NCBI RefSeq assembly: GCF_003367505.1
Contig: NZ_PXXX01000010.1
Span: 62,001-126,000 of the forward strand
DNA length: 64,000 nt
Source of the DNA: Lysinibacillus capsici
GTDB lineage: Bacteria; Bacillota; Bacilli; Bacillales_A; Planococcaceae
Direction: 5' to 3'
Position 1 is the stretch's first letter. Each line of letters begins with the position of its first letter. Made by a program: the position numbers and the translations under genes. The notes beneath the pieces are model-generated. The model had not been told where the DNA came from. It made no database searches and saw only the letters and a list, made by a program, of their open reading frames with translations. This document shows, piece after piece, positions 27,042 to 35,590 of this stretch.

Positions 27042-28166
27042 TTGACATTTTTTAAAAATATACCTTTTAAACAAGCTATTTTCTATGCCCTATTAGCACT
27101 CTGTTGTGGGGTTTCGATCGTTTTCGTACATCATAACGAACAATTTTATGATCGACCGATAGCGGAAATAACGCAAGTGGATGTAACAGCATCAGAACCG
27201 ATGACAGATATGTATGAAAATGAGGATTTTTTGTTTACACAGGAGATTATGGCCATTATCAAAAATGGTCAGCATAAGGGGCAATCCATTCATTTGACGA
27301 ATGACTATTCTTCGTCTGGTGCTTTTGATCAAGAATACCATGTAGGCAATGAAATCTTTGTCACGCTAGATGATCGCACAACACAATCTGTTTTAACAGG
27401 AACCATTCTCGATTTAAAACGAGATCAAACCATGGTAATGATTGCATGGATTTTTATTTTTGCCCTACTTATTGTAGGTAAAAGACAAGGCTTATTTTCT
27501 ATCATTAGTTTGAGTGTCAATGCTGTGATTTTATCATTCGCATTAGATCTTTATGTGAAGCATGGGGGCGTAAGCCTGTTATTAGTCAGCGGCATTTGCG
27601 CCCTGCTATTTACGATTATTTCGCTACTACTTATTAGTGGATTGCATACAAAAACATATGTAGCCATCGTGTCCACACTTTTAGGCACTGTTATAGCGCT
27701 TATCATAAGCTCTATTGTAATGTGGTTGACAGGTGAAAATGGTCTTCGTTATGAAGAAATGCAATTTTTAACACGTCCCTATCGTACCGTCTTTATGGCA
27801 GGTTTATTTATTGGCTCACTTGGGGCAGTAATGGATGTTTCTATTACAATGGCTTCCTCAATTTTTGCTTTATACGAGCAAGATCCTACAATCTCTGTCA
27901 AGGCTCTGAAATCTTCGGGACATGAAATCGGTAAAGATATTATGGGTACCATTACAAGTATCTTATTCTTTGCCTACCTTTGCGGCTCCATACCTATGAT
28001 TATTCTCTATTTAAAAAATTCTTCCACATTAGGGCTTACATTGTCCTTAAATCTTTCTTTAGAATTAGCCCGTGCCTTAGCAGGGGGTATTGGTGTTGTC
28101 CTTACGATTCCTATCAGTCAGTATACCGCTATATTTTTCATTAATCGAAAGAGGGTTCAAGGATGA
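27042..28166 (+). CDS. YibE/F family membrane protein
   Basis: 374 residues from TTG 27042, eight bases after GGAGG; the frame is open 40 codons further upstream but without a ribosome site. One N-terminal helix (about 8-28), a hydrophilic stretch of some 100 residues outside the membrane, then seven or so membrane helices. GAVMDVSITMASS and a partner motif in the next gene mark the YibE/F family. Function unknown. It overlaps the next family member by four bases, so the two probably form a complex. Confidence 0.85.
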   Translation: MTFFKNIPFKQAIFYALLALCCGVSIVFVHHNEQFYDRPIAEITQVDVTASEPMTDMYENEDFLFTQEIMAIIKNGQHKGQSIHLTNDYSSSGAFDQEYHVGNEIFVTLDDRTTQSVLTGTILDLKRDQTMVMIAWIFIFALLIVGKRQGLFSIISLSVNAVILSFALDLYVKHGGVSLLLVSGICALLFTIISLLLISGLHTKTYVAIVSTLLGTVIALIISSIVMWLTGENGLRYEEMQFLTRPYRTVFMAGLFIGSLGAVMDVSITMASSIFALYEQDPTISVKALKSSGHEIGKDIMGTITSILFFAYLCGSIPMIILYLKNSSTLGLTLSLNLSLELARALAGGIGVVLTIPISQYTAIFFINRKRVQG

Positions 28167-28939
28167 ATGTTGTCGTCTTATTAGCAGTTATATTATTCGT
28201 GTTAATGGTACTTGTCGGCGGTAGACAGGGGATACGCTCATTTCTTTCTTTATTCCTAAACTTTGGTGTGCTCTTTGTCACCATTTTTTTAATGACAAAC
28301 CCTAAAAATAGCCCCATCATCTTGACGTTTTTTGCCTGTACGGTCATTAGCTGTATTAGTCTTTTCTATATCAATAAAACAAACAGTAAAACCATTACAG
28401 CCTTTATCTCGACGATGGTGACGATAGGTGTGTTACTACTCTTTATTACCTTTGTAACGGAAAAGTCGATGATCCAAGGGTTTGGCGAAGAATCAACTGA
28501 AGAAATCAGCATCTTTTCTCTCTACATTGGTGTTAATTTTGTGCAGATTGGTGCATCAGTCATCATTATGAGTACGATTGGTGCCATTATGGATGTAGCC
28601 ATTTCCATCGCTACCTCTATGCATGAGATTTTTTATCGCAATCCTTCGATTAGTAGAAAAAAATTATTTACAGCTGGCTTAAGCATAGGAAGAGATATAT
28701 TAGGAACCGATACTAATACGTTATTTTTTGCTTTCTTTGGTGGCTATTTAAGCTTATTAATCTGGTTCAAGGACCTCTCCTATTCGATTGGGGAAATTAT
28801 TAACTCCAAGGTTTTTAGTGCCGAAATGACAACCATTTTTTGTGCAGGAATCGGCATTGCATTGATTATTCCGATTGCCGCCTGCATCAATGCCTTTTAT
28901 TTAATTCGAACACGCGAAAAAACAGAAAAACTTTTATAA
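28163..28939 (+). CDS. YibE/F family membrane protein, second subunit
   Basis: 258 residues with about seven membrane helices. It shares with the upstream gene the segment GAIMDVAISIATSMHEI and the following GRDILGT...TLFFAFFGGYL. It lacks the soluble domain. The ATG overlaps the upstream stop (ATGA). Paired YibE/F genes are common in Firmicutes; no activity is established. A terminator follows at 28976. Confidence 0.85.
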   Translation: MNVVVLLAVILFVLMVLVGGRQGIRSFLSLFLNFGVLFVTIFLMTNPKNSPIILTFFACTVISCISLFYINKTNSKTITAFISTMVTIGVLLLFITFVTEKSMIQGFGEESTEEISIFSLYIGVNFVQIGASVIIMSTIGAIMDVAISIATSMHEIFYRNPSISRKKLFTAGLSIGRDILGTDTNTLFFAFFGGYLSLLIWFKDLSYSIGEIINSKVFSAEMTTIFCAGIGIALIIPIAACINAFYLIRTREKTEKLL

Positions 28940-28975
28940 AAATTACCAGTACCTATCATAAAACACAATAATGTC

Positions 28976-29015
28976 GAGGTGTCTCAATGGACTTTTGAGA
29001 CACCTCCTTTTGTTG
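28976..29015 (+). terminator. Terminator after the YibE/F pair
   Basis: GAGGTGTCTCA / TGAGACACCTC, 11 bp with a 9-base loop, then CTTTTGTTGT. Confidence 0.85.
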
Positions 29016-29179
29016 TACCATTTTCATTGCAATCGCCGTATTTTCTGATAATATTTACCATAAGATGTTTACGTACGCTCAAAATGGTTGTTATTTCAAG
29101 AATACTAGATGCCCATTCCATGTAACATTTTTTAGCATAGAACGTCAATACAACGAGATGAAAAAGGAGAAAGTTTGCA

Positions 29180-29797
29180 ATGAAGCATATTATCTTTGAT
29201 TTTGATGGGACGCTTGCAGATTCTACTGCTGTGTTTGCCTCAGCATGGAATACTTTAGCCCAAAAATATAAATTTAAAGGCATTGAATTAAAGGAAATTG
29301 ATACATTAAAAAAATTATCAATTTCAGAACGCAGTAAATTATTCGACTTTCCAATGTATAAGTTGCCTATGATTTTACCGCAATTTTATAAATTGTATCG
29401 TCAATCATTAAATGATGTTCATCTTTTTGAAGGAATGAAGGAACTATTAATAGAGATTGATAAAAGAGGCTATAAAATCCTGATTATTTCCTCAAACTCT
29501 AAAGAGAATATTTTAGAATTTCTTAAAATGAACGGTATTCATTGTGTAGCGGATGTACTTTGCTCCAACCGCATTTTTGGTAAGGACAAAGTAATGAAAA
29601 AGTTTTTAAAGGAAGCAAATGTCGACTCGTCTAACGTCGTATACATTGGAGACGAACAAAGGGATATTGTTGCTTGTAAGAAAGCCGGTATACCAATTAT
29701 TTGGGTGGAATGGGGCTATGATGCCAAAGAGGTCGTGCAAAATGACGAACCTGAATACAGTGTCTCAACACCACAGGAAATTTTAGAGATCATTTAA
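29180..29797 (+). CDS. HAD family hydrolase
   Basis: 205 residues. HAD motif I FDFDGTLADS at the N-terminus, motif II IISSNS near 110, lysine in GKDKVMKKF near 136 and motif IV YIGDEQRDI near 155, with a helical cap between. It is a phosphoglycolate-phosphatase-like (HAD_2) enzyme; the substrate is unknown. The ATG has AAGGAG 11 bases upstream. A bidirectional terminator separates it from the convergent chemoreceptor gene. Confidence 0.88.
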   Translation: MKHIIFDFDGTLADSTAVFASAWNTLAQKYKFKGIELKEIDTLKKLSISERSKLFDFPMYKLPMILPQFYKLYRQSLNDVHLFEGMKELLIEIDKRGYKILIISSNSKENILEFLKMNGIHCVADVLCSNRIFGKDKVMKKFLKEANVDSSNVVYIGDEQRDIVACKKAGIPIIWVEWGYDAKEVVQNDEPEYSVSTPQEILEII

Positions 29798-29802
29798 TCA
29801 TG

Positions 29803-29837
29803 AAAAAGGATAATAGCACTTGTCTATTATCCTTTTT
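29803..29837. terminator. Bidirectional terminator between HAD and chemoreceptor genes
   Basis: AAAAAGGATAATAG / CTATTATCCTTTTT, 14-bp perfect stem with a 7-base loop, A and T runs on both sides. Confidence 0.92.
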
Positions 29838-29843
29838 ATATGC

Positions 29844-30668
29844 CTATCCTTTGATGTCACTAATTTGCATTAGCTTTTCTGCTGTACTATTAACCCCTTT
29901 GTAGGCATCTGTTAATTCATGCATACTCGCAGCAAACTGCTGTGTAAACGCAGCAATTTGATTTGTTGATGCATTGACCTGATCGATGGATTGCTTAATA
30001 TTTTCTAGTTGCACAGTTATGCTATCAGCACTTTCTGTACTACTCTGGGACATTTTTTGTATTTCAGAAGCGACCACCGCAAAGCCACGCCCATGCTCAC
30101 CTGAACGTGCTGCTTCTATCGATGCGTTTAGACCAAGAATTCTCGATTTCATAGCTAAATCTTTTACTAAATGGACAATCACATTAATTTGTTCAATATC
30201 GCCTGTCATCGATTCCGCGAAATTAGATAGCTCTTCCAAACGATTGGATACATCCTTACTGGCAGTGGCTAATCCTTCATTTGTAGCTGTCATTTCTTCT
30301 ACAGCACTCGAAAGCTCAGTTGCCAATAGACGCATACTATCCATTTTTTCGTTCGAAATAATGGCACTTACTACGCCAATAATACGTCCTCCTTCAAAAA
30401 TAGGCTGGGCAGAGGCGATATAGGCCATACCAAAACCTTCTGCGCTACGCTCCTCTTTCACAAATTTTCCTGAACTTAACGCTATTTCTGTTGCTGTACC
30501 TCGATATTTATGTACTGGGTCACCAACCCCAACTTTTAAGTCAACCTTTTTTCCTGGTTTGTAGGCAAGCACTTTTTCCGTATCTGCCACGATGACACAA
30601 GCATCCTCTGGGTAAGTTGCTTGGTATAAATCAATCGAATCAATAGTTGCTTGTAGTTTAGGATGCAT
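29844..30668 (-). CDS. Soluble methyl-accepting chemotaxis-like protein (YfmS-like)
   Basis: 274 residues without membrane helices. Residues 1-105 form a sensor domain (CVIVADTEKVLAY...IIGVVSAIIS). The rest is a short MCP signalling coiled coil whose hairpin tip reads EAARSGEHGRGFAVVASEIQKMS. Size and layout resemble B. subtilis YfmS, a cytoplasmic chemoreceptor. It should feed into CheA/CheW; the ligand is unknown. Strong site AGGGGG before the ATG. Confidence 0.85.
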   Translation of the reverse strand: MHPKLQATIDSIDLYQATYPEDACVIVADTEKVLAYKPGKKVDLKVGVGDPVHKYRGTATEIALSSGKFVKEERSAEGFGMAYIASAQPIFEGGRIIGVVSAIISNEKMDSMRLLATELSSAVEEMTATNEGLATASKDVSNRLEELSNFAESMTGDIEQINVIVHLVKDLAMKSRILGLNASIEAARSGEHGRGFAVVASEIQKMSQSSTESADSITVQLENIKQSIDQVNASTNQIAAFTQQFAASMHELTDAYKGVNSTAEKLMQISDIKG

Positions 30669-30726
30669 TGTCTTTTCCCCCTAAAATTTTCTGAATTGTA
30701 TCAATTTAACTATATCATGCGATCCG

Positions 30727-30755
30727 AAAAAAGACACCAACGTCCAGTGGTGTCT
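30727..30755 (-). terminator. Terminator after the VanW lipoprotein gene
   Basis: AGACACC / GGTGTCT stem with a 10-base loop, followed on the minus strand by six T. Confidence 0.75.
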
Positions 30756-30765
30756 CCTTACAACA

Positions 30766-31746
30766 TTATGGTTTTTTCAATAATTCTACATATTTTTCTG
30801 CCGTTCGAATTTCAATTGTTAGAGAATTCTCTCCATAACTTGCCTTAATTAAAAATGGTACATCATTTGAGTTTTGAAACCTAAAATCTAACGTATCATA
30901 AGAAACCGTAGCATCTCTTCCTTTTGGGACATATCCTACATCTAACGAATGATGATGGCGCTCAACATATTTGACGGGAATTTGGTCTACTGCATTAAAC
31001 AAGGTTGAAGAAGTTTGACAGATTCCACCACCAATTCCCATGACTACCTTCTTATTAATAATTTCAGGTGCGGGTTGATAGCCATTTGCCTCATCTCTTG
31101 GACCTACAATTGTATTAAAAGAAAAATAATCGCCACTGCCTACAATCACATTATGAATGGCTCTAGCAGAGAGCTCAATATTTTTATTTCTTCCTAAATC
31201 AGCACGATTGAAATAAGTTGTATAAGATGCAACAACCACTTCCTCTAATAAAGGAAGATCCTCAAAATAATAGCCACTTTCTGTTATATAGAGCGGCATT
31301 TCTACCTGACCGCCAGTCGCAGAAGCTTCGATAATACGCTCCACTAGCTCACTTTCCTTTAAAATGATTTGCGGCTTCCCCTTGATCACTTGCCCGTTTT
31401 CATCCAATCGATCAAGCATCATACGCTGATCATAGCCATTTGATGTGTCCGTTCCTCTTGCCCATTCCCTTGCTAATTGTTCGATATGCTTTTGATAGGC
31501 TTGTGGGTCCGTATCGAAGCCAAATTCCTTTGGAGATATTGTTTTAAGTACCTTACTCGTAGTTGGATCAACAACCTCTACAATAGGATCAATCATTTGT
31601 TCTTGTTCATATGTAACAGGTTGCTTTATTTCCTCACGTTGTTGAATTTCTTGTTCTAGCTTGTTATCAGGGACTGCTGTTTTTTCACAACCTACGAGAC
31701 CCGTCATACAGATAACGCAACATGTAGCTAACCACTTCTTTTTCAA
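30766..31746 (-). CDS. VanW family lipoprotein
   Basis: 326 residues from TTG 31746, nine bases after AGGTGG. The N-terminus is a lipoprotein signal ending LVGC (Cys20), so the protein should be anchored outside the membrane. The VanW domain covers about residues 185-300 with YFSFNTIVGPRDEANGY, GGGICQTSSTLFNA and RHHHSLDVGYVPKGRDATVS. VanW proteins occur in vancomycin-resistance clusters and near sporulation or cell-wall genes, but their activity is not established. No resistance genes flank it here. Confidence 0.88.
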   Translation of the reverse strand: MKKKWLATCCVICMTGLVGCEKTAVPDNKLEQEIQQREEIKQPVTYEQEQMIDPIVEVVDPTTSKVLKTISPKEFGFDTDPQAYQKHIEQLAREWARGTDTSNGYDQRMMLDRLDENGQVIKGKPQIILKESELVERIIEASATGGQVEMPLYITESGYYFEDLPLLEEVVVASYTTYFNRADLGRNKNIELSARAIHNVIVGSGDYFSFNTIVGPRDEANGYQPAPEIINKKVVMGIGGGICQTSSTLFNAVDQIPVKYVERHHHSLDVGYVPKGRDATVSYDTLDFRFQNSNDVPFLIKASYGENSLTIEIRTAEKYVELLKKP

Positions 31747-31997
31747 CCATAAACACCACCTCTATCTTCATACTACAGAGACATCTTATTCGTCTATTGC
31801 TCATAGTGTGTTGTTTTTTGGTTATTTTTATTTGTCAAGATAGCAAAAACACGCTACATTATCCTTAGCCTGACATATCTAAAGATAGTTTGATGTGTAT
31901 TCTTGTACTTAATTAACCTTTTAATGATTTAGGGGGATGTTAATTCTAGAAGAAGTAATATACGCTTCCAATACGGTATACTTTAGAATTTAACGCG
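31747..31997. other. Intergenic region between VanW and CAP genes
   Basis: About 250 AT-rich bases that include the VanW promoter region. I see no gene; the longest candidate, an 18-codon ORF after AGGGGG near 31934, has no usable spacing. Confidence 0.5.
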
Positions 31998-32043
31998 AAA
32001 AAGAGCATCTACTAGCTATCACAAAAGCCAATAGATACTCTTT
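31998..32043 (-). terminator. Terminator after the LysM-CAP gene
   Basis: Long imperfect stem (AAAGAG-x-ATCTA...TAGAT-x-CTCTTT) running into a T tract on the minus strand. Confidence 0.7.
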
Positions 32044-32049
32044 CTTTTT

Positions 32050-32658
32050 TTATTTTTGAATAAACATTTGTGTCCAGTAATTACCTTCCTGTACATAGCC
32101 TACACCAATATGTGTGTAGCTTTTATTAAGGATATTGGCACGGTGTCCTTCACTGTTCATCCAGGCCGTTACAACTTCCTGTGCGGAGCGTTGGCCCTTC
32201 GCGATATTTTCACCAGCAGATTTATACGTAATACCGAAGTTTTTCATCATGGTAAAAGGTGTACCATACGTTGGACTTGTGTGGTCAAAGTAATTTTTAT
32301 CCTGCATATCTTGCGACTTATATTTAGCAACCCTTGATAGCTCCCAATCTTCTTGCAATGCTGGAAGACCTGCTTTTGCCCGTTCTGCATTGACAAGTTT
32401 CACAACCTCTTGTTCAACTGTTGCCTGTTCTTTTACAGGGACGTTAATTTTTTGACCTGGAGAAATTTGATTTGGGTTAGCGAGTTGTGGGTTGGCATCA
32501 ATTAATTCCTGTACACCCGTTTCTGTTTTTAATGCTATTTTCCATAGCGTATCGCCAGATGTCACTGTATAGGATTCGGCGGCCATTGCCGCAACTGGTA
32601 CTAATAATGAAGTTGCTACTACTGAAGCTAGTGCTACTTTTTTTATTTTTTTAAACAT
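32050..32658 (-). CDS. Secreted LysM-CAP domain protein (YkwD-like)
   Basis: 202 residues from the ATG at 32658, which follows AAGGGTGA; the longer frame upstream lacks a ribosome site. A signal peptide ends at AMA-AES (residue 27). A LysM peptidoglycan-binding domain (about 28-72; YTVTSGDTLWKIA) is joined to a CAP/SCP domain (about 80-200) with HTSPTYGTPF, AGENIAKGQ and GHRANILN. The same architecture is found in B. subtilis YkwD and in spore coat-associated YkwD-like proteins. Probably wall- or spore-bound; enzymatic activity unknown. Confidence 0.9.
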   Translation of the reverse strand: MFKKIKKVALASVVATSLLVPVAAMAAESYTVTSGDTLWKIALKTETGVQELIDANPQLANPNQISPGQKINVPVKEQATVEQEVVKLVNAERAKAGLPALQEDWELSRVAKYKSQDMQDKNYFDHTSPTYGTPFTMMKNFGITYKSAGENIAKGQRSAQEVVTAWMNSEGHRANILNKSYTHIGVGYVQEGNYWTQMFIQK

Positions 32659-32889
32659 GTTAATCACCCTTCCTAATTGCTCTACCATTATCGTAAATAG
32701 TTTCTGAGCCATAATCATCACAAAATATTTGGAAGGATTTTTACAATTGTATGACAAGCGCGCCATATGTTTAGTTAAAGCCCTTTCTCTCGCTATTCTT
32801 TCCCATTGGAATTGTCATCAAGTTGCAATATGTTTGTAATTGGCATACATTACTAATAGATTCAGTGATCAATTGCTGCACAAAATATC

Positions 32890-33519
32890 CTATTTTGCTA
32901 ATTGCTTACGCTGTAATCGATAAATTAAGAGAATATAGAGCCAATCATAAAAGAGCGTTGCTACAGAAATAATGGTAATTAAAGGTGTGCGGAAGTATAG
33001 ATAAAATCCAACCGCTGCAAATAATGTACCCACCATCTTACAAACTGCTATCCCCATGGATTGACCAGCTAAATTCCCTCTTTGCAAGAGTAAAGCAATA
33101 AATAGTCCTGACATCATAAGATTTTGAAAGAATGCTACGTACTTTCCTTCGAAATCTTGAAATTCATAGACTATACCTAAAATGATCAGCATGCTAAAGA
33201 TTAACGTGATCAAAAAGGAGAAATACAATAGCTTTTTTGATAGCATCTTTCGATATTCATTTGGAGCATAACGTAAAAATTGCATCAAAATAAAGACATC
33301 CAATACAAACCAAATCAGCGTAATATAGCGTTGCAGGTCATTTTGTGGGTAGAAAAAGGCAAAGATAAATTCCCATGAAATATTGGCACAAATAGCGACC
33401 ATAGGCATGCCATAGGTTTTATCTTGCCATCCTTTGTAAATAACAAGTATATATGTAAAAATCCAAAAAAGACCCATTCCTACTTGGCAAATTAATAATA
33501 TGTCTTGTTCACTCAACAT
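32890..33519 (-). CDS. Six- to seven-helix membrane protein resembling PaxB-type terpene cyclases
   Basis: 209 residues, nearly all membrane helices. The segment DKTYGMPMVAICANISWEF (about 33-51) matches the hallmark of the fungal and bacterial PaxB-like family, in which transmembrane enzymes cyclise meroterpenoids. Acidic residues sit where the family's catalytic pair is expected: E50 in ISWEF and D192 in FYDWLY, near the last helix. Family membership is my recognition of the motif; the cyclase function is inference, and no prenyltransferase or other terpene gene lies nearby. A GGGGGAG site precedes the ATG. Confidence 0.65.
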   Translation of the reverse strand: MLSEQDILLICQVGMGLFWIFTYILVIYKGWQDKTYGMPMVAICANISWEFIFAFFYPQNDLQRYITLIWFVLDVFILMQFLRYAPNEYRKMLSKKLLYFSFLITLIFSMLIILGIVYEFQDFEGKYVAFFQNLMMSGLFIALLLQRGNLAGQSMGIAVCKMVGTLFAAVGFYLYFRTPLITIISVATLFYDWLYILLIYRLQRKQLAK

Positions 33520-33676
33520 TCACGCTCTCCCCCTCTCTAGCATTCCTTCTACTATATGAGGAAATCGATTCTTTATGTCTAAAAGTTTGATAGACGGGTA
33601 AAGGAGTGCTAAATAGTAAAAAACGGCAACCTATACATTCCACAAGCGATCCTATATAGTAAAACGAGGTGATTAA

Positions 33677-34441
33677 ATGAAAATAAAAATGTATATAGAT
33701 AATGAGCAATTTATCGCAGGAACGACCTTAAAAGATGAGATGGAGATTGAACACAATAATATGGCTTTGCATAGTTGCCATGATGTTCAAGCTATCATTA
33801 ACAATCGTCAGCATTTAGCTGCGACATTGAACTGTGATTTACAAAATTTTATTTGTACAGAGCAAACACATAGTGCGAACTTTCATAAAGTCACATTAGC
33901 CGATCAAGGACGAGGAGCTGCGCAAATGGATACAGCGGTGAAGAATACAGACGCGCTTTATACACTTGAGCCTAACTTACTATTATGTAGTTTTACAGCA
34001 GATTGCGTGCCCGTTATTTTTTATAATGCTGTGAATGGACTCGTCGGTGTGATTCATTCGGGATGGCAAGGAACAGTCAAAGAAATAACACCCAAACTGT
34101 TTCAGCATCTTATGAATGAAGAACAGTGTCGACCTGAGGACTTTCATGTTCAAATCGGTATGGCACTGAGTCAGCAGAAATTTGAGGTAGACGCAGATGT
34201 ATATGAAAAATTTCACAGTCTTGGTTATGCCGAAGAATTTATGTATTACAATGCAGAAACGAAAAAATACCATATTGATAATCAGCAGACAGTCAAAAAG
34301 CAATGTGAGCTTGCGGGTATTCCAGTGAATCAAATACAAATTGATGAAACCTGTACATTCCTTAGTCCCGATGGCTTTTCTTATCGTCAAGATAAACAAG
34401 CCGGAAGACATTTAAGCTTTATTATGCGAAAAACACAATAA
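33677..34441 (+). CDS. Multicopper-oxidase-like (laccase domain) PgeF/YlmD family protein
   Basis: 254 residues. The family's metal or catalytic motifs are present: EQTHSA near 63, TADCVPV near 109 and HSGWQGTVKE near 126. Members were called polyphenol oxidases or laccase-domain proteins; E. coli PgeF (YfiH) removes wrongly incorporated L-Ser from peptidoglycan precursors, and others deaminate purine nucleosides. The usual Bacillales copy (ylmD) sits in the cell-division cluster beside sepF; this one stands alone and is probably a paralogue. Divergent from the PaxB-like gene. Confidence 0.85.
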   Translation: MKIKMYIDNEQFIAGTTLKDEMEIEHNNMALHSCHDVQAIINNRQHLAATLNCDLQNFICTEQTHSANFHKVTLADQGRGAAQMDTAVKNTDALYTLEPNLLLCSFTADCVPVIFYNAVNGLVGVIHSGWQGTVKEITPKLFQHLMNEEQCRPEDFHVQIGMALSQQKFEVDADVYEKFHSLGYAEEFMYYNAETKKYHIDNQQTVKKQCELAGIPVNQIQIDETCTFLSPDGFSYRQDKQAGRHLSFIMRKTQ

Positions 34442-34483
34442 CAGCAAAGACCCTTCTTATCGAATGGGTCTTTGCTGTTATTT
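34440..34483. terminator. Bidirectional terminator between PgeF-like gene and gerC
   Basis: AACAGCAAAGACCC / GGGTCTTTGCTGTT, 14-bp perfect stem with a 12-base loop. It overlaps both stop codons; ATTTT follows on the plus strand. Confidence 0.9.
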
Positions 34484-35590
34484 TAAAGTACCTGTACTAA
34501 TAATGGACGTTTCTACATGGACCTTCACGTCTAATTTTCTAATAAGCTCTCTTGTTTTTTTCGATGTCCATTTTCCATGATGATACATTCTAAATTCTTC
34601 ACTTAAGCCAGCTGGATCTACCTCTGTTTTATTTAATCGCGCTAAAAATTCACTAATATCCTGTTCCAGCTGTTTATTCACATCTTTTTCCAAATCACTT
34701 ATACTTTCAACTGTAAATAAATGTGATTCTCTTTCTCCCTTATATTCGCTTAAAGTACCCTTTATTTTTAAGAAAATCGTTAATTTGGGTGATTCCATAT
34801 TTTTATTACTCTCTTTTTTCACACTGCTCTCGATTAAATCAATCATTACCTTTTCTTCTCCATGTCCTGCATTTAAATCAAGGTGCAAAGGAGCAAGATT
34901 TTTCTGTCCACTTAAAGCTTGAATAACTAGTGCTTCCTCAGGTTTAATTAATTCATGCATCTGATTCCCTTTAAATATGGCAACGCCTTTAATCTCTAAT
35001 TTCTCCCCTCGTTTTTCAACATAGGGTAATACTGTATCCACTACAGGATTTGTAATCGAGTACATAAAATCATGAATATTGGTATTGGGGTTAAAAGCAG
35101 TATTGATACTCGGCTCTAATAGATTGTTCAAATAAAAATTAATACTTGGCTTATCAGGATAATCCCCTTTTAAAATCGCTTCCGCATTATCCTTCACAAC
35201 AGCTATTAATACTTTATTACCTACTTCCGCATTGCGATATAAGTGCTGAACAATTTTTCGAACATTCCCTTTCCGCGCAAAATCTTCATTTACTAAGACA
35301 ACTCGCAATTGATTGAAGACTATTTTCTTATCGGATTGCTTTTCTATTTCCACGATGCCGCTTGATACTAAATCTGTTGTGATAGAAAAAGTTTGTGTGT
35401 CTTTTTCTGCGTCTGGAGAATATTGGGGGATCGCTACTGTGAGCCTCATCTGGTTCTCATCGATATAGTCAAAAGCCATCGAGTCTACCATCCCAACATC
35501 TTCTAGAGGAACTTTTAATTCTTTTTTAGAACAGCCTGTAAGTAAAACGAAAATCAAAAAAGAAATGATGCATAGATGTTTATTTTTCAT
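34478..35590 (-). CDS. gerC: Germinant receptor lipoprotein, Ger(x)C family
   Basis: 370 residues. Lipoprotein signal with LLTGC (Cys20). The rest matches Ger(x)C: N-terminal VGMVDSMAFDYID, a middle DFARKGNVRKIVQHLYR and the C-terminal domain with GHGEEKVMIDLIESS. It is the C subunit of a GerA-type germinant receptor in the spore inner membrane. Its ATG overlaps the gerB stop (ATGA). The symbol denotes the family subunit; orthology to a particular operon (gerA, gerB, gerK) was not determined. Confidence 0.92.
   Translation of the reverse strand: MKNKHLCIISFLIFVLLTGCSKKELKVPLEDVGMVDSMAFDYIDENQMRLTVAIPQYSPDAEKDTQTFSITTDLVSSGIVEIEKQSDKKIVFNQLRVVLVNEDFARKGNVRKIVQHLYRNAEVGNKVLIAVVKDNAEAILKGDYPDKPSINFYLNNLLEPSINTAFNPNTNIHDFMYSITNPVVDTVLPYVEKRGEKLEIKGVAIFKGNQMHELIKPEEALVIQALSGQKNLAPLHLDLNAGHGEEKVMIDLIESSVKKESNKNMESPKLTIFLKIKGTLSEYKGERESHLFTVESISDLEKDVNKQLEQDISEFLARLNKTEVDPAGLSEEFRMYHHGKWTSKKTRELIRKLDVKVHVETSIISTGTLK

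Noticed and set aside
30766-31746. VanW gene as part of a vancomycin resistance cluster
   Set aside because: No vanA/vanH/vanX-type genes flank it; lone VanW lipoproteins are common in spore formers.
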